NCBI RefSeq assembly: GCF_900167915.1
Contig: NZ_FUYM01000014.1
Span: 1-64,000, forward strand
Reading direction: 5' to 3'
From: Rhizorhabdus histidinilytica
GTDB lineage: Bacteria > Pseudomonadota > Alphaproteobacteria > Sphingomonadales > Sphingomonadaceae
Length of the DNA: 64,000 nucleotides
The stretch's first letter is position 1. Each line of letters opens with the position of its first letter. Below the pieces are notes generated by a model. It was given only the letters and a program-made list of their open reading frames with translations, searched no databases and had not been told where the DNA came from. A program made the position numbers and the translations under genes. Below are positions 8,234-16,168 of this stretch, piece after piece.

Positions 8234-8365
8234 TTATTTGAAGGTGGCGCGGTCGCCGGCCTCGCCGACCGACTGGATGTCGCGGCCGAGGCCTTTCACG
8301 GTGTTGCAGGCACAGAGCGCCAGGAGCGCGCAGCCCAGAACCGTCACCGCCAGCATGTTTCGCAT
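8234..8365 (-). CDS. Entericidin A/B-family small lipoprotein
   Basis: A 43-residue gene with its own GGGGAGA ribosome site and terminator. The product starts MRNMLAVTVLGCALLALCAC, with a type II signal peptide and lipobox LCAC. The mature tail, NTVKGLGRDIQSVGEAGD, matches the entericidin signature (NTxxGxGxDIxxxGxxI). Entericidins are tiny outer-membrane or periplasmic lipoproteins, first described as a toxin-antidote pair in enterics. In alphaproteobacteria a single copy is common and its role is unclear. No second copy is visible nearby. Confidence 0.88.
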   Translation of the reverse strand: MRNMLAVTVLGCALLALCACNTVKGLGRDIQSVGEAGDRATFK

Positions 8366-8447
8366 CGCTTATATCTCCCCTGCGTACGAGGCGAAGCGTT
8401 AGCGGGCCGCTTCCCGCACTGTCCATATCAAAACGATGGCGGTACGA

Positions 8448-9608
8448 TCATCCGCGGCTCACCCGCTCGAGCCCCAGCCAGCCGGCCATCGCCGCAAGCT
8501 CCTCGTCCAGTTCGGCCCGGGTCGCGGCCGGGGCGTCGGGTTCGAGGTGGGTCGACAGCACGCGCAGCATCGACGCTTGCCGGTCGGCCTTCAGGTCGAC
8601 CCGTGCGACCAGCCGGTCGCCGAGCAGGAAAGGCAGGACGTAATATCCATAGCGGCGCTTCTCTGCGGGGGTGTATATCTCGATCCGATAGTGGAAGCCG
8701 AACAGCCGTTCGGTGCGATCGCGCTCCCAGATCAGCGGGTCGAACGGCACAAGCAAGGCGCGGGCGTTCACCCGGCGCGGATGGCGTGCGTCACGGTGGA
8801 GCCAGGCGGGGCGCCGCCAACCCGCAATCGATGCGGGCAGCAGCACGCCTTCCTCGGCCAGCTCGGCGATCGCCGCCCTGGTGTCGGCGACGCCGGTCCG
8901 GAAATAATCGCGCAGGTCGGTCTCGGTTGCGATGCCGAGCGCCGCGGCGGCGCGGCCGACCAGCGCGCGGTGCGCCGTCGCCTTGTCTGGGGTGGGGAGT
9001 GCCAGGATCGCCGGCGGGATCACCCGCTCGGTCAGGTCGTAGACGCGTTCGAACCCGCCGCGTCGGGTCGCGGTGGTGATATGGCCGGCCCAGAACAACC
9101 ATTCGAGCTTGCGCTTGCTGTCGCCCCATTCCCACCAGCCGCTGCGGCTCTTGCCATCATCGAAGTCGGAGACGGCGAGGGGCCCTTCGGCTCGGATGCG
9201 GTCGAGCACGGCATCGACCTCGTCGCGCTTTTCGCGCGCATAGACGCGTAGCGACGACCAGCCCCGCTCGCCGCGGTCAGCCTCGGCCATGCGCCAGCGC
9301 AGCATCGGATGGAGGTCGAGCGGCAGCAGTGATGCCTCATGCGCCCAATATTCGAACATGCGCCGCTTCGATCGCCGGCCCCAGGCCGCCTCGTCGAGCG
9401 CGGCGCGGTCATAATGGCCGAGCCGTGAAAAAGCGGGGAGATAATGGGCGCGCGACAGGACGTTGACGCTGTCGATCTGGTGCAGCCCCAGCCGGTCGAG
9501 CGTGCGGCGCAGGTGAAGGGGGCCGGGCGCCTGCGGCCGGGCCGCGCCGAAGCCCTGCGCGGCGAGCGCGATGCGGCGCGCCTGGGCGAGCGACAGCGTC
9601 GCGGTCAA
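8448..9608 (-). CDS. YcaQ-like winged-helix DNA glycosylase family protein
   Basis: A protein of 386 residues if it starts at TTG 9608, which overlaps the TGA of the preceding gene and has GGAG 7 nt upstream. It carries the HTH_42/YcaQ features: QIDSVNVLSRAHYLPAFSRL near 40, FEYWAHEASLLP near 75, WWEWGDSKRKLEWLFWAG near 150, and a C-terminal barrel-like domain with VPFDPLIWERDRTERLFGF. E. coli YcaQ unhooks interstrand DNA crosslinks, so this protein is probably a DNA repair glycosylase of that group. An in-frame ATG exists at 9725, but it would overlap the upstream gene by 120 nt. Confidence 0.8.
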   Translation of the reverse strand: MTATLSLAQARRIALAAQGFGAARPQAPGPLHLRRTLDRLGLHQIDSVNVLSRAHYLPAFSRLGHYDRAALDEAAWGRRSKRRMFEYWAHEASLLPLDLHPMLRWRMAEADRGERGWSSLRVYAREKRDEVDAVLDRIRAEGPLAVSDFDDGKSRSGWWEWGDSKRKLEWLFWAGHITTATRRGGFERVYDLTERVIPPAILALPTPDKATAHRALVGRAAAALGIATETDLRDYFRTGVADTRAAIAELAEEGVLLPASIAGWRRPAWLHRDARHPRRVNARALLVPFDPLIWERDRTERLFGFHYRIEIYTPAEKRRYGYYVLPFLLGDRLVARVDLKADRQASMLRVLSTHLEPDAPAATRAELDEELAAMAGWLGLERVSRG

Positions 9609-9865
9609 CGCCGCTCCATCCGTCGGGCCGCCCAGGCATAGTCCTCGGCGGCCTTGCGGTCCCTGGCGTCCCTGAACGCGACTTCGGGATCGGGAGCGCC
9701 GCCGAGCGCATGGAGCAGGATCCACAGCGCGAAGCGCCGGCCGGAATCTCGCTCGGTGCCGAACGCGATCTCGACACGCTGGCGGCCCTCCTCGATCGTC
9801 GCCTCGTCGAGAGCGTCAAGGTCGTCGGTGCCGAAATAGTGGAGGAGCAGCGCGTCGAGATCCAT
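9605..9865 (-). CDS. Small conserved-type hypothetical protein
   Basis: An 86-residue acidic helical protein starting MDLDALLLHYFGTDD and containing FALWILLHALGGAPDPEVAF. No enzyme motif was recognised. The start at 9865 keeps the well-structured part. An ATG at 9916 has a better ribosome site (GGGGGGAT) and would add 17 basic residues, so the start is uncertain. It overlaps the YcaQ-like gene at TTGA, so the two are translated together. Confidence 0.65.
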   Translation of the reverse strand: MDLDALLLHYFGTDDLDALDEATIEEGRQRVEIAFGTERDSGRRFALWILLHALGGAPDPEVAFRDARDRKAAEDYAWAARRMERR

Positions 9866-10040
9866 GCGTCGAGCGATGCCGTGGGCCCTGCGCGAAGGCA
9901 AGCCCCCGATCGCCATTCGTATATCCCCCCATTGACCTTCCGGCCGCAAAGGCGGTGAGATCGGATTTGCGGCGCTGGAACGATTTCGCGGATCGGCAAT
10001 TCGTCTGGCGCATTATGCTCCGAAAGGAGGGAGCGCGACG

Positions 10041-10664
10041 ATGCTTGAACATCTTCCCCGCTGGCTGGGAGCCATGCTGCGCAATGTCCGCGCGGGCCAT
10101 TCGAAGCTGGTGATCGCCCAACCGGAACTGGAGATCGGCGACACGGTGATCGACCTGAGCAGCCCCGCCTTCGCGTCGGGCGCGCGCCTGCCGGTGCGGT
10201 TCACCGCGGACGGCGAGGGCGTGTCGCCGCCGCTGCTGTGGGGAGAGGTGCCGCCCGGCACGGCCAGCCTCGCGCTGATCGTAGAGGACCCCGACGCTCC
10301 GGCGCTCCAGCCCTTGGTCCATGCGCTGGTCTGGAACATCCCGCCCGACGAACGGCACCTGCCGGAAGGCGCGATCGTCGCCGATGGCGAGGGGGCGTCG
10401 ACGGGGCCCGACGTCGGTCGCAACAGCCTGTTCGAAGGCTGGCTGCCGCCCGATCCGCCGACCGGTCATGGCAGCCACGACTATGTCTTCCAGCTCTTCG
10501 CGCTCAGCGAGACGATCGAGATCGGTACCAATCCCGGCCGGTCGGGGTTGGTGCGCGGGCTGCAAGGGCGGGTGCTCGGCGCCGGCATGCTGGTCGGCAC
10601 CTATTCGCGCGGTGAGGAGGCGCCGCTCGGCGGGCAAGGCGTGGCGGGCGTGTCGCCTGCCTGA
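10041..10664 (+). CDS. YbhB/YbcL family Raf-kinase-inhibitor-like (PEBP) protein
   Basis: A 207-residue protein with a strong AAAGGAGG ribosome site. The phosphatidylethanolamine-binding fold is marked by LIVEDPDAPAL near 80, the ligand-site His in PLVHALVWNIP near 97, and GSHDYVFQLFALSETIEI near 150. Bacterial members have no settled function; small-ligand or lipid-headgroup binding is suggested by the fold. About 35 residues precede the domain and form a short helix without a clear signal peptide. It is followed by alkB after a 3-nt gap. Confidence 0.85.
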   Translation: MLEHLPRWLGAMLRNVRAGHSKLVIAQPELEIGDTVIDLSSPAFASGARLPVRFTADGEGVSPPLLWGEVPPGTASLALIVEDPDAPALQPLVHALVWNIPPDERHLPEGAIVADGEGASTGPDVGRNSLFEGWLPPDPPTGHGSHDYVFQLFALSETIEIGTNPGRSGLVRGLQGRVLGAGMLVGTYSRGEEAPLGGQGVAGVSPA

Positions 10665-10667
10665 TCG

Positions 10668-11246
10668 ATGGCGGATCTCTTCGGCGAGCCGATCGTGCCT
10701 GGCCTGGCCTATGGCGAAGAGGTCGTGACGGCTGAGGAGGAAGCGGACCTCATCGCGGCGATCGACGACTGCGGCCTCGCCCCGTTCCGCTTCCAGGGCT
10801 TCCTCGGCAAGCGCCTGACCCGGACGTTCGGCTGGAGCTATGATTTCGACAAGGGCGGCTTCGCTCCGGCGCAGCCGCTTCCCGGCTGGTTGTCGCCGCT
10901 GCGCCGCCGCGCCGCGCGCTTTGCAGGTTTGGAGCCCGACGATCTCGTCCACGCGCTGCTGATCCGTTACGATCCGGGGGCCGGCATCGGCTGGCACCGG
11001 GATCGTCCGCAGTTCGGCGAGGTGATCGGCGTCTCGCTCGGCCAACCGGCCACCCTGCGCTTCCGTCGGCGCCGTCCCGACGGCTTCGATCGGCGATCGC
11101 TCCTGCTCCGGCCCCGCTCGGTCTACCATCTGCACGGCGAGGCGCGCTGGACATGGGAGCATGGGATCGCACCCATGCCCGCGACCCGCTGGTCGATCAC
11201 CTTCCGGAGCCTGTCCGAAAAGGGGCTGCTCCACGCCCGAGGATGA
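10668..11246 (+). CDS. alkB: Alpha-ketoglutarate-dependent DNA repair dioxygenase AlkB
   Basis: A 192-residue Fe(II)/2-oxoglutarate dioxygenase that reverses alkylation damage such as 1-methyladenine. The iron ligands are visible: His110 and Asp112 in GWHRD, and His165 in WEHGI. The 2-oxoglutarate-binding arginines are R174 and R180 in RWSITFR. The fold start YDPGAGIGWHRDRPQFGEVIGVSLG is typical, and length is normal for the short bacterial form. It starts 3 nt after the PEBP gene and converges on the LOG gene. Confidence 0.9.
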   Translation: MADLFGEPIVPGLAYGEEVVTAEEEADLIAAIDDCGLAPFRFQGFLGKRLTRTFGWSYDFDKGGFAPAQPLPGWLSPLRRRAARFAGLEPDDLVHALLIRYDPGAGIGWHRDRPQFGEVIGVSLGQPATLRFRRRRPDGFDRRSLLLRPRSVYHLHGEARWTWEHGIAPMPATRWSITFRSLSEKGLLHARG

Positions 11247-11252
11247 GGGCGG

Positions 11253-12152
11253 TCAGGCCGCCTTGGAGGGATCGCGATGGCGGTAGGAGCGCTCGCGGGT
11301 GGCATAATAGAGGCTGAGCTTCTCCCAGGCCTCTTCCGCCGTCTCGACGAAGCGGAACAGGTTCAGGTCGTTCTCGCCGATCACGCCTTCCTCGACCAGT
11401 GCCTCGAAATCGACGACCCGGCGCCAGAAATCCTTGCCGAACAGGAAGATCGGCAACTGCGCCATCTTGCCGGTCTGGACCAGGGTGAGCAGCTCGAACA
11501 ACTCGTCGAAGGTGCCGAAGCCGCCGGGAAAGGCCGCGACGGCGCGGGCGCGCAGCAGGAAGTGCATCTTCCTGAGCGCGAAATAGTGGAACTGGAAGCT
11601 CAGGTGCGGCGTCACATAGGCGTTCGGCGTCTGCTCGAACGGCAGGACGATGTTGAGGCCGATCGATTCCGCGCCGACATCGTGCGCGCCGCGATTGGCG
11701 GCTTCCATGATCGATGGGCCGCCGCCCGAACAGACGACGAACTGGCGCTTGCCGTCGGCGTCGAGCGGGCATTGGCTGGCGATCTGGGCCAGCTTGCGGG
11801 CTTCGTCATAGTAGCGGCTCTTGGCCTGCAATCGCTCGGCGATCCGCCGCTGCTTGGGGGTGACGGCCGACTTGACCAGCGCCTCGGCCTTGCCCGGCTC
11901 GGGGATGCGGGCCGAACCGTACATCACGAAGGTCGATCCGATGTTCGCTTCCTCGAGCAGCAGCTCGGGCTTCAGCAGCTCGAGCTGGAAGCGCACCGGG
12001 CGCAGGTCGTCGCGCAGCAGGAAGTCGGTGTCCTGGAAGGCGAGCTTGTACGCGCTGTCAGTGGTTTGCGGGGTTTCCGTGGCGGTCTTGGCGACCGCCG
12101 CATCCTCCTTGGCCCGGGGGAAGACGCGCTTGGGTACTTTTCTGTGTGCCAT
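11253..12152 (-). CDS. LOG-family nucleotide 5'-monophosphate nucleosidase
   Basis: A 299-residue Rossmann-fold protein of the TIGR00730/LOG family, which hydrolyses ribose from nucleoside monophosphates. In some organisms this releases cytokinins. The signature PGGFGTFDE is at 209-217, and a second phosphate-binding block, CSGGGPSIMEAANRGA, at 141-156. It has a long N-terminal arm of about 70 residues, like the larger PpnN-type subgroup, so nucleotide salvage is more likely than hormone synthesis. It converges with alkB, leaving a 6-nt gap. Confidence 0.85.
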   Translation of the reverse strand: MAHRKVPKRVFPRAKEDAAVAKTATETPQTTDSAYKLAFQDTDFLLRDDLRPVRFQLELLKPELLLEEANIGSTFVMYGSARIPEPGKAEALVKSAVTPKQRRIAERLQAKSRYYDEARKLAQIASQCPLDADGKRQFVVCSGGGPSIMEAANRGAHDVGAESIGLNIVLPFEQTPNAYVTPHLSFQFHYFALRKMHFLLRARAVAAFPGGFGTFDELFELLTLVQTGKMAQLPIFLFGKDFWRRVVDFEALVEEGVIGENDLNLFRFVETAEEAWEKLSLYYATRERSYRHRDPSKAA

Positions 12153-12213
12153 ATCTCTCTGTTACAGATAGTCGGCTTTCGCCGATATTACAGGGGCGGG
12201 CAGGCGCGGATTT

Positions 12214-12930
12214 CTATCGGCAATAGGGACCGCTGCCCATATCGAAATGGAAATGGTCGTGGTGGAGCGCGTTGGCGTCGGGCCCCAGCACCACCGAGAA
12301 GCGTCCACAGGCGGCCTTGTGAAGCGCGCGGAGGAAGCCCCGCACCTGCTGATCGTCGCCGTTCCAGCCGTCCCTGACGCTGATCCGCCGCCCGTCGCGC
12401 AAGCGAAAGGCGGCGATGTCTACGGCATTGGCGCGGCCATGTTCGGACAGGCGGTTGCCGGCCTGGTTGTTGACCGGCCGGCAGGCGAAGCTGCCGAAGC
12501 TCTCGATCCGGACGACGTCGGAGCCCAGCCAGCGCTGTGCCATCGTCGGCACGTCCTGCCGTACCCAGCGGACGAAGGGCAGCGCGGCCCCGCATTTGAC
12601 CGCGCCGAGATTGGTCACCGGAATGCCGATGGCGACCAGCTTGACTGCGGAGGTGGCCGAGCAGCCATTGTCGAAACGGCGGTCGGCCAACGCCTCGACC
12701 TGCGCGCCCTCGGCCCGCAACGCGGCCAAACACTGCCGGAAACGCTCGGGTGTCTCGATCGGCGGCGTCCAGCCGCGGCGCGGGGCGCGCGGGGAGGGGA
12801 TACATCCGGCCAGTGCGGTCAGGACGACGAGAAGGCCCGGCAGGAGCCGATGGCGGCGGAGGGGGAAACGGCGGCGGCTGCCGGCAGGGACGAGGGACGA
12901 CACCCCGCCACCATAGTCAGCCGCGTTCAT
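12214..12930 (-). CDS. Extensin-like C-terminal domain lipoprotein
   Basis: A protein of 238 residues from ATG 12930. After a basic N-terminus comes a hydrophobic stretch, LLPGLLVVLTALAGC, with a lipobox (LAGC), so it is probably a periplasmic lipoprotein. The body matches the extensin-like family: NLGAVKCGAALPFVRW, RPVNNQAGNRLSEHGRANAVDI and HHDHFHFDMG. The His/Asp cluster (SEHGRANAVDI and HxHFHxD) resembles the zinc site of LAS-type peptidoglycan carboxypeptidases, suggesting a cell-wall role. It overlaps the YdeI-like gene by 14 nt. Confidence 0.78.
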   Translation of the reverse strand: MNAADYGGGVSSLVPAGSRRRFPLRRHRLLPGLLVVLTALAGCIPSPRAPRRGWTPPIETPERFRQCLAALRAEGAQVEALADRRFDNGCSATSAVKLVAIGIPVTNLGAVKCGAALPFVRWVRQDVPTMAQRWLGSDVVRIESFGSFACRPVNNQAGNRLSEHGRANAVDIAAFRLRDGRRISVRDGWNGDDQQVRGFLRALHKAACGRFSVVLGPDANALHHDHFHFDMGSGPYCR

Positions 12931-13519
12931 ATTTCCAGTTGAGACGCTTGCCCTCCTCAAGCTGGGCGATCGTCGCGTCGAGCCGCTTCCGGCGCGTCTC
13001 GTCGCGCTTCGCTCCGGTGATCCATTCGATATATTCGCGTCGCTGCCCCGGCGGGAAGCTTTCGAAAGTAACGGCGGCGCGCGGCGAGGCGGCGAGCGCG
13101 GCCAGCAGGTCGGCGGGCGGCTCAGCCGGCGGCTTGGGGTGCTTGAGGGGGCGGGGCACCTTCTCGCCGCTTTCGATCAGCCGGGCCGCCTGGGCGATCA
13201 TCTCGGCGAGCATGGCGGGGGCGGGAAGATCGGCGATGGTGGCGATCCGGCCGAACTGGCCCATCGCATCCTTTGCGTCAGGGGCCTGCCCGCCGGTCAC
13301 GCGGCGGCCCTGCCAGAACCCGAAGGCGACGTGCGCCTTGAAGGCCGCCATGCTGCAAAGAATGGTTCCGTCGAGGACGAAGTGCGGGAAACCCCATTTG
13401 ATCGTTTCCTCCGCCGCGGGGCAGCTCTGCCGGACCAGATCGCGAAGATGAACGAGAATCGGCCGGGCAAAAAGAGCAGCCCGGTCAATATAGGCGTCGA
13501 TGCGGGGATCGCTCTTCAT
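12917..13519 (-). CDS. YdeI/OmpD-associated family protein (DUF1801 plus OmdA-type tail)
   Basis: A protein of 200 residues from ATG 13519. The N-terminal part has the DUF1801 pattern IDRAALFARPILVHLRDLVR and EETIKWGFPHFVLDG. The C-terminal half has PADLLAALAASPRAAVTFES and the OmdA-type ending REYIEWITGAKRDETRRKR. Members are small cytosolic proteins of unknown reaction. Its 3' end overlaps the extensin-like gene, with which it is co-directional. Confidence 0.8.
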   Translation of the reverse strand: MKSDPRIDAYIDRAALFARPILVHLRDLVRQSCPAAEETIKWGFPHFVLDGTILCSMAAFKAHVAFGFWQGRRVTGGQAPDAKDAMGQFGRIATIADLPAPAMLAEMIAQAARLIESGEKVPRPLKHPKPPAEPPADLLAALAASPRAAVTFESFPPGQRREYIEWITGAKRDETRRKRLDATIAQLEEGKRLNWKYERG

Positions 13520-13669
13520 GGCTCGATGCTGTCCCATGATGGTCCGAAACCGAGACGAAATCGTCCGAAAGTCGGAAGAGTTTACGTTTCAACCCCTTTC
13601 CCCTGATGAACATATCGCGCACACTCCGATGCGGAAAGGGCGCCTGCGGCGTCCGATCGGGGTGGGAAT

Positions 13670-14263
13670 ATGAACGGATTTTCCAGCGGGCTGGGCCTTG
13701 GGCTCGGCGCCGCCCTCATGCTTTTGTCCGGGCCCGCCCAAGCGGCGGACCCGTCGCCGCGGGCGAACGCGATCGCGGCGGCCGATGCGGCGGCCGGGCT
13801 GCCCGCCGCGCAAGAGCCCGGCGTGCCGGTCTGCGCGACACCGCCGGAATCCGGCCGGAAGCTGGCGGGCGACATGGAGCTCGGCTCCGAAGGGCACAGC
13901 ATCGAGCTGCAGAACAGCGGCATGCGCGATGCGCTGGTCAAGATCCGACATGCCGATACAGGCCGGTTGGCGGCAAGCTTCTTCCTGCGCCAGCAGGAGG
14001 CGCTGACGATCGAAGGCGTGCCTGACGGTCGCTACCTGATCCAATATGCGTTCGGCCCGGCGCTCGCGGCCGACTGCAGGTCCTTCACCCGAATACTCAA
14101 GGCCAATCAGATGCCCGAGGCAGACGAACTGGCCACGCAGGTGATTGACGACGACGAGCATACCGAGGTGAAGCGGTCGAGCCTCTCCTACGACATCTCG
14201 GTGAGCGAGAGCGCCAATGTGAAGCCCGTCGCGATCGATGCGGCGGTGTTCAACGCGGAATGA
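13670..14263 (+). CDS. Exported protein of unknown function
   Basis: A 197-residue protein with a signal peptide (LGLGLGAALMLLSGPAQA, cleavage expected after AQA near residue 25). The mature part is beta-rich and contains IELQNSGMRDALVKIRHADT and EALTIEGVPDGRYLIQYAFG. That looks like a small Ig-like or carrier domain, but no family was recognised. Two cysteines could form a disulfide. It is the first gene of a three-gene exported-protein set and overlaps the next gene as ATGA. Confidence 0.6.
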   Translation: MNGFSSGLGLGLGAALMLLSGPAQAADPSPRANAIAAADAAAGLPAAQEPGVPVCATPPESGRKLAGDMELGSEGHSIELQNSGMRDALVKIRHADTGRLAASFFLRQQEALTIEGVPDGRYLIQYAFGPALAADCRSFTRILKANQMPEADELATQVIDDDEHTEVKRSSLSYDISVSESANVKPVAIDAAVFNAE

Positions 14264-14949
14264 ACATGCAGGGCCCGATCGGCTATCCGCCGCCCACATT
14301 GGTGCGAAAGCGGTCGGGTCTGCGTGCGCGGCTGGCCGTCGTGCTGGCGGCGATCGCGCTGGCCGCGGGCGGCTATGGCCTCACCCGTCTGATCCAGTCG
14401 CGGGAGGCTTCGGCGCCGACGGGCGACAGCCGGCGCGATGTCGCGCCGGAGGCGGTGACGGCGTCGGCCGACACGCCCGCGGCGGCGATGCCCGACTCGG
14501 CGGCCACGGTGGTGGTCGAGGCACCGACCGACGCCGCGCCCGCCGACCAGCCGGTGGACGCCCGACGCGCCAACGCATGGTATTATGTCGCGCGGCTGGG
14601 CGACGGCCCCGGCGCGATCTACAGCCGAACGGGCGGCCAGTGGAGTTATGCGTTCGCCTGCACCAGCGCGACGCGGACGATCGAGATCATCGCCATCGGC
14701 ACCGGATCGCCGGGCAGCTTCGACCAGCAGGCGATCACCGTCGGCAAGGTCAAGCTGATGATGGATGCCAGCTACTCGCCGGATGGTGGCGGCACGATCA
14801 GCACGACGCTGCCGGCCGGTCATGCCTTCTTCGATGCGCTCGACGGATCGGTGCCGATGACCATCCAACTCCATGCGACCCGCAAGGCGGTGGTGCCGAT
14901 CGGCCCCGCCGTCGTTCGTCTGATCCGCGACTGCCGCGGTCGCAGATAG
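14260..14949 (+). CDS. Membrane-anchored periplasmic protein of unknown function
   Basis: A 229-residue protein. One N-terminal helix (LRARLAVVLAAIALAAGGYG, about residues 23-42) anchors it. A low-complexity Ala/Pro/Asp linker of about 60 residues follows, then a folded domain from WYYVARLG to the end. The domain has one Cys in FACTSATRTIEII and one in the terminal IRDCR. The same layout recurs in the next gene (see findings). Translationally coupled to the preceding exported protein. Confidence 0.6.
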   Translation: MNMQGPIGYPPPTLVRKRSGLRARLAVVLAAIALAAGGYGLTRLIQSREASAPTGDSRRDVAPEAVTASADTPAAAMPDSAATVVVEAPTDAAPADQPVDARRANAWYYVARLGDGPGAIYSRTGGQWSYAFACTSATRTIEIIAIGTGSPGSFDQQAITVGKVKLMMDASYSPDGGGTISTTLPAGHAFFDALDGSVPMTIQLHATRKAVVPIGPAVVRLIRDCRGRR

Positions 14950-15008
14950 GACAAAAGCCAAACCTCCCAGGGGTTTCCTTCGCCGCCTCGATCCGCCATG
15001 GACGGTGG

Positions 15009-15539
15009 ATGGCCTTCCGATCGACCGATATCCGACCGTTCGCCACGCTGTTGCTGCTGACGCTCAGCGGCTGCGCCGCGACCACCTCCGCGCCGCCCGC
15101 ACCGGTGCCGTCACCGGCGCCTCCGCCCGCTCCCGCGCCAATCGCGCATGCCGGCGACTGGCGCGACTGGCCGCTTGCGCCAGGGACGTGGCGCTATGTT
15201 CCAGGTACGCCGGTCTCGGCGGCGCGTTACGGCGACGGGCAGGTGTCGCAGCTCGTCGTCCAATGCGACGCGGCGAAGCGGCAGGTGACGATCATGCGCG
15301 CGGGGACCAGCGCGCAGATCGAGATCATTGCCTCGACCCGCAGCGCGCGCTTCCCCGCCGGGCATGTCGTCGATCGCGGCGCGGCGATGAGCGCCGTGAT
15401 CCTGAGCGCGAACGATGGCTTCCTGGACGTGATGGCGTTCAGCCGGGGGCGGATCGCGGTGCGCTCGCCGGGGCTTCCCGACCTGGCGGTCCCGGCCTGG
15501 GCCGAACCGGCGCGAGCCATCGAGGATTGCCGAAAATAG
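15009..15539 (+). CDS. Lipoprotein related to the preceding gene product
   Basis: A protein of 176 residues from ATG 15009. The signal peptide FATLLLLTLSGC gives a lipobox LSGC near residue 22, then a Pro/Ala linker of about 25 residues. The C-terminal domain shares with the upstream protein the pattern W-x-YV, a strand ending in Cys (VVQCDAAKRQVTI), a GT turn and a terminal EDCR. The pair of cysteines may form a disulfide. Function unknown; it is probably part of the same envelope operon. Confidence 0.6.
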   Translation: MAFRSTDIRPFATLLLLTLSGCAATTSAPPAPVPSPAPPPAPAPIAHAGDWRDWPLAPGTWRYVPGTPVSAARYGDGQVSQLVVQCDAAKRQVTIMRAGTSAQIEIIASTRSARFPAGHVVDRGAAMSAVILSANDGFLDVMAFSRGRIAVRSPGLPDLAVPAWAEPARAIEDCRK

Positions 15540-15604
15540 AAGATATTACAAGGCTTGTTCGCAGCGCTGCGATGACCCATGTTCGAGTCCTCGGCAACAT
15601 TGCG

Positions 15605-15618
15605 AAAGGAGGTGATCC
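15605..15618 (+). promoter_or_regulatory. Ribosome binding site with 14-nt complementarity to 16S rRNA
   Basis: AAAGGAGGTGATCC is the exact complement of the usual 3' end of bacterial 16S rRNA. Such a perfect match is far stronger than normal and sits at ideal spacing from the ATG at 15620. Confidence 0.75.
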
Positions 15619-15619
15619 G

Positions 15620-15676
15620 ATGTCTCATGGTTCAGCATGGAGGTCGGTTCTGTCCGTTCGGGGAACGCGCTTCTAA
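15620..15676 (+). CDS. Very short open frame (18 residues) behind a perfect ribosome site
   Basis: The product reads MSHGSAWRSVLSVRGTRF, then TAA. It is basic and hydrophilic. No family was recognised and nothing this short can be assigned from composition alone. The reason to list it is the 14-nt anti-16S match immediately upstream and the terminator about 50 nt downstream, which together suggest a real small transcript. It could be a leader peptide, a ribosome-occupancy element or part of a small RNA. Confidence 0.4.
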   Translation: MSHGSAWRSVLSVRGTRF

Positions 15677-15721
15677 GAGGCGCCATGGTTCTCCGGGCCG
15701 GCACTCCGGCCGCTGACCATG

Positions 15722-16168
15722 TTAGGGGTTGTCGGGACTCAGGTCCCGGCAACTCTTTTCATTTCCGGGTTGGTCGATTCCCGCCGCCCGCTTTGCAACC
15801 CGCGCCTGCCACAGCATCAGGAGCGGCACGACCACCAGCTCCATCGCCAGTCCCAGCCGGTGCGGCAGGCTCGGCGCGCCGATCGCCGCCCAGCTCAGCA
15901 GCCGCGCCAGCCCGCCGGTCACCACCATCGCGCCGAGCAGACGAAAGCGCGGCCCCTGACGCTCGATTGCCGGGATGGTCCAGGCGAACGCCACGCCCAG
16001 CATCAGGAAGATGCCCGACAGGTAGCGGAAATGGCTGTCGAGATCGGCCGGTACCGCGCCGGGCCGCAGCATCGCCGCACCGCGCAGAACGCCGTCGATC
16101 CCGGTCAGAACCGGCACCAGGCAAGCGACCGCGACGACGCCCTGCAACAGCCTGCGTTCGCTGATCAT
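15722..16168 (-). CDS. DUF4345 family membrane protein
   Basis: A 148-residue protein with four predicted membrane helices. The family pattern is visible: a first helix VAVACLVPVLTGIDGVLRG, then DSHFRYLSGIFLMLGVAFAW and GLARLLSWAAIGAP. The C-terminal tail is polar. DUF4345 proteins have no known biochemical role. The start overlaps the stop of the DUF2721 gene as ATGA, so the two membrane proteins are made together. Confidence 0.8.
   Translation of the reverse strand: MISERRLLQGVVAVACLVPVLTGIDGVLRGAAMLRPGAVPADLDSHFRYLSGIFLMLGVAFAWTIPAIERQGPRFRLLGAMVVTGGLARLLSWAAIGAPSLPHRLGLAMELVVVPLLMLWQARVAKRAAGIDQPGNEKSCRDLSPDNP
15728..15758 (+). terminator. Rho-independent terminator
   Basis: An 11-bp stem (15728-15738 with 15743-15753, one wobble pair, loop TCAG) is followed by TCTTTTC. 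It would end the plus-strand transcript carrying the 18-residue frame. It lies inside the last codons of the convergent DUF4345 gene. Confidence 0.65.

Noticed and set aside
15605-15618. Remnant of a 16S rRNA gene
   Set aside because: Only 14 nt match and they are placed exactly as a ribosome site before an ATG; no further rRNA sequence flanks it.
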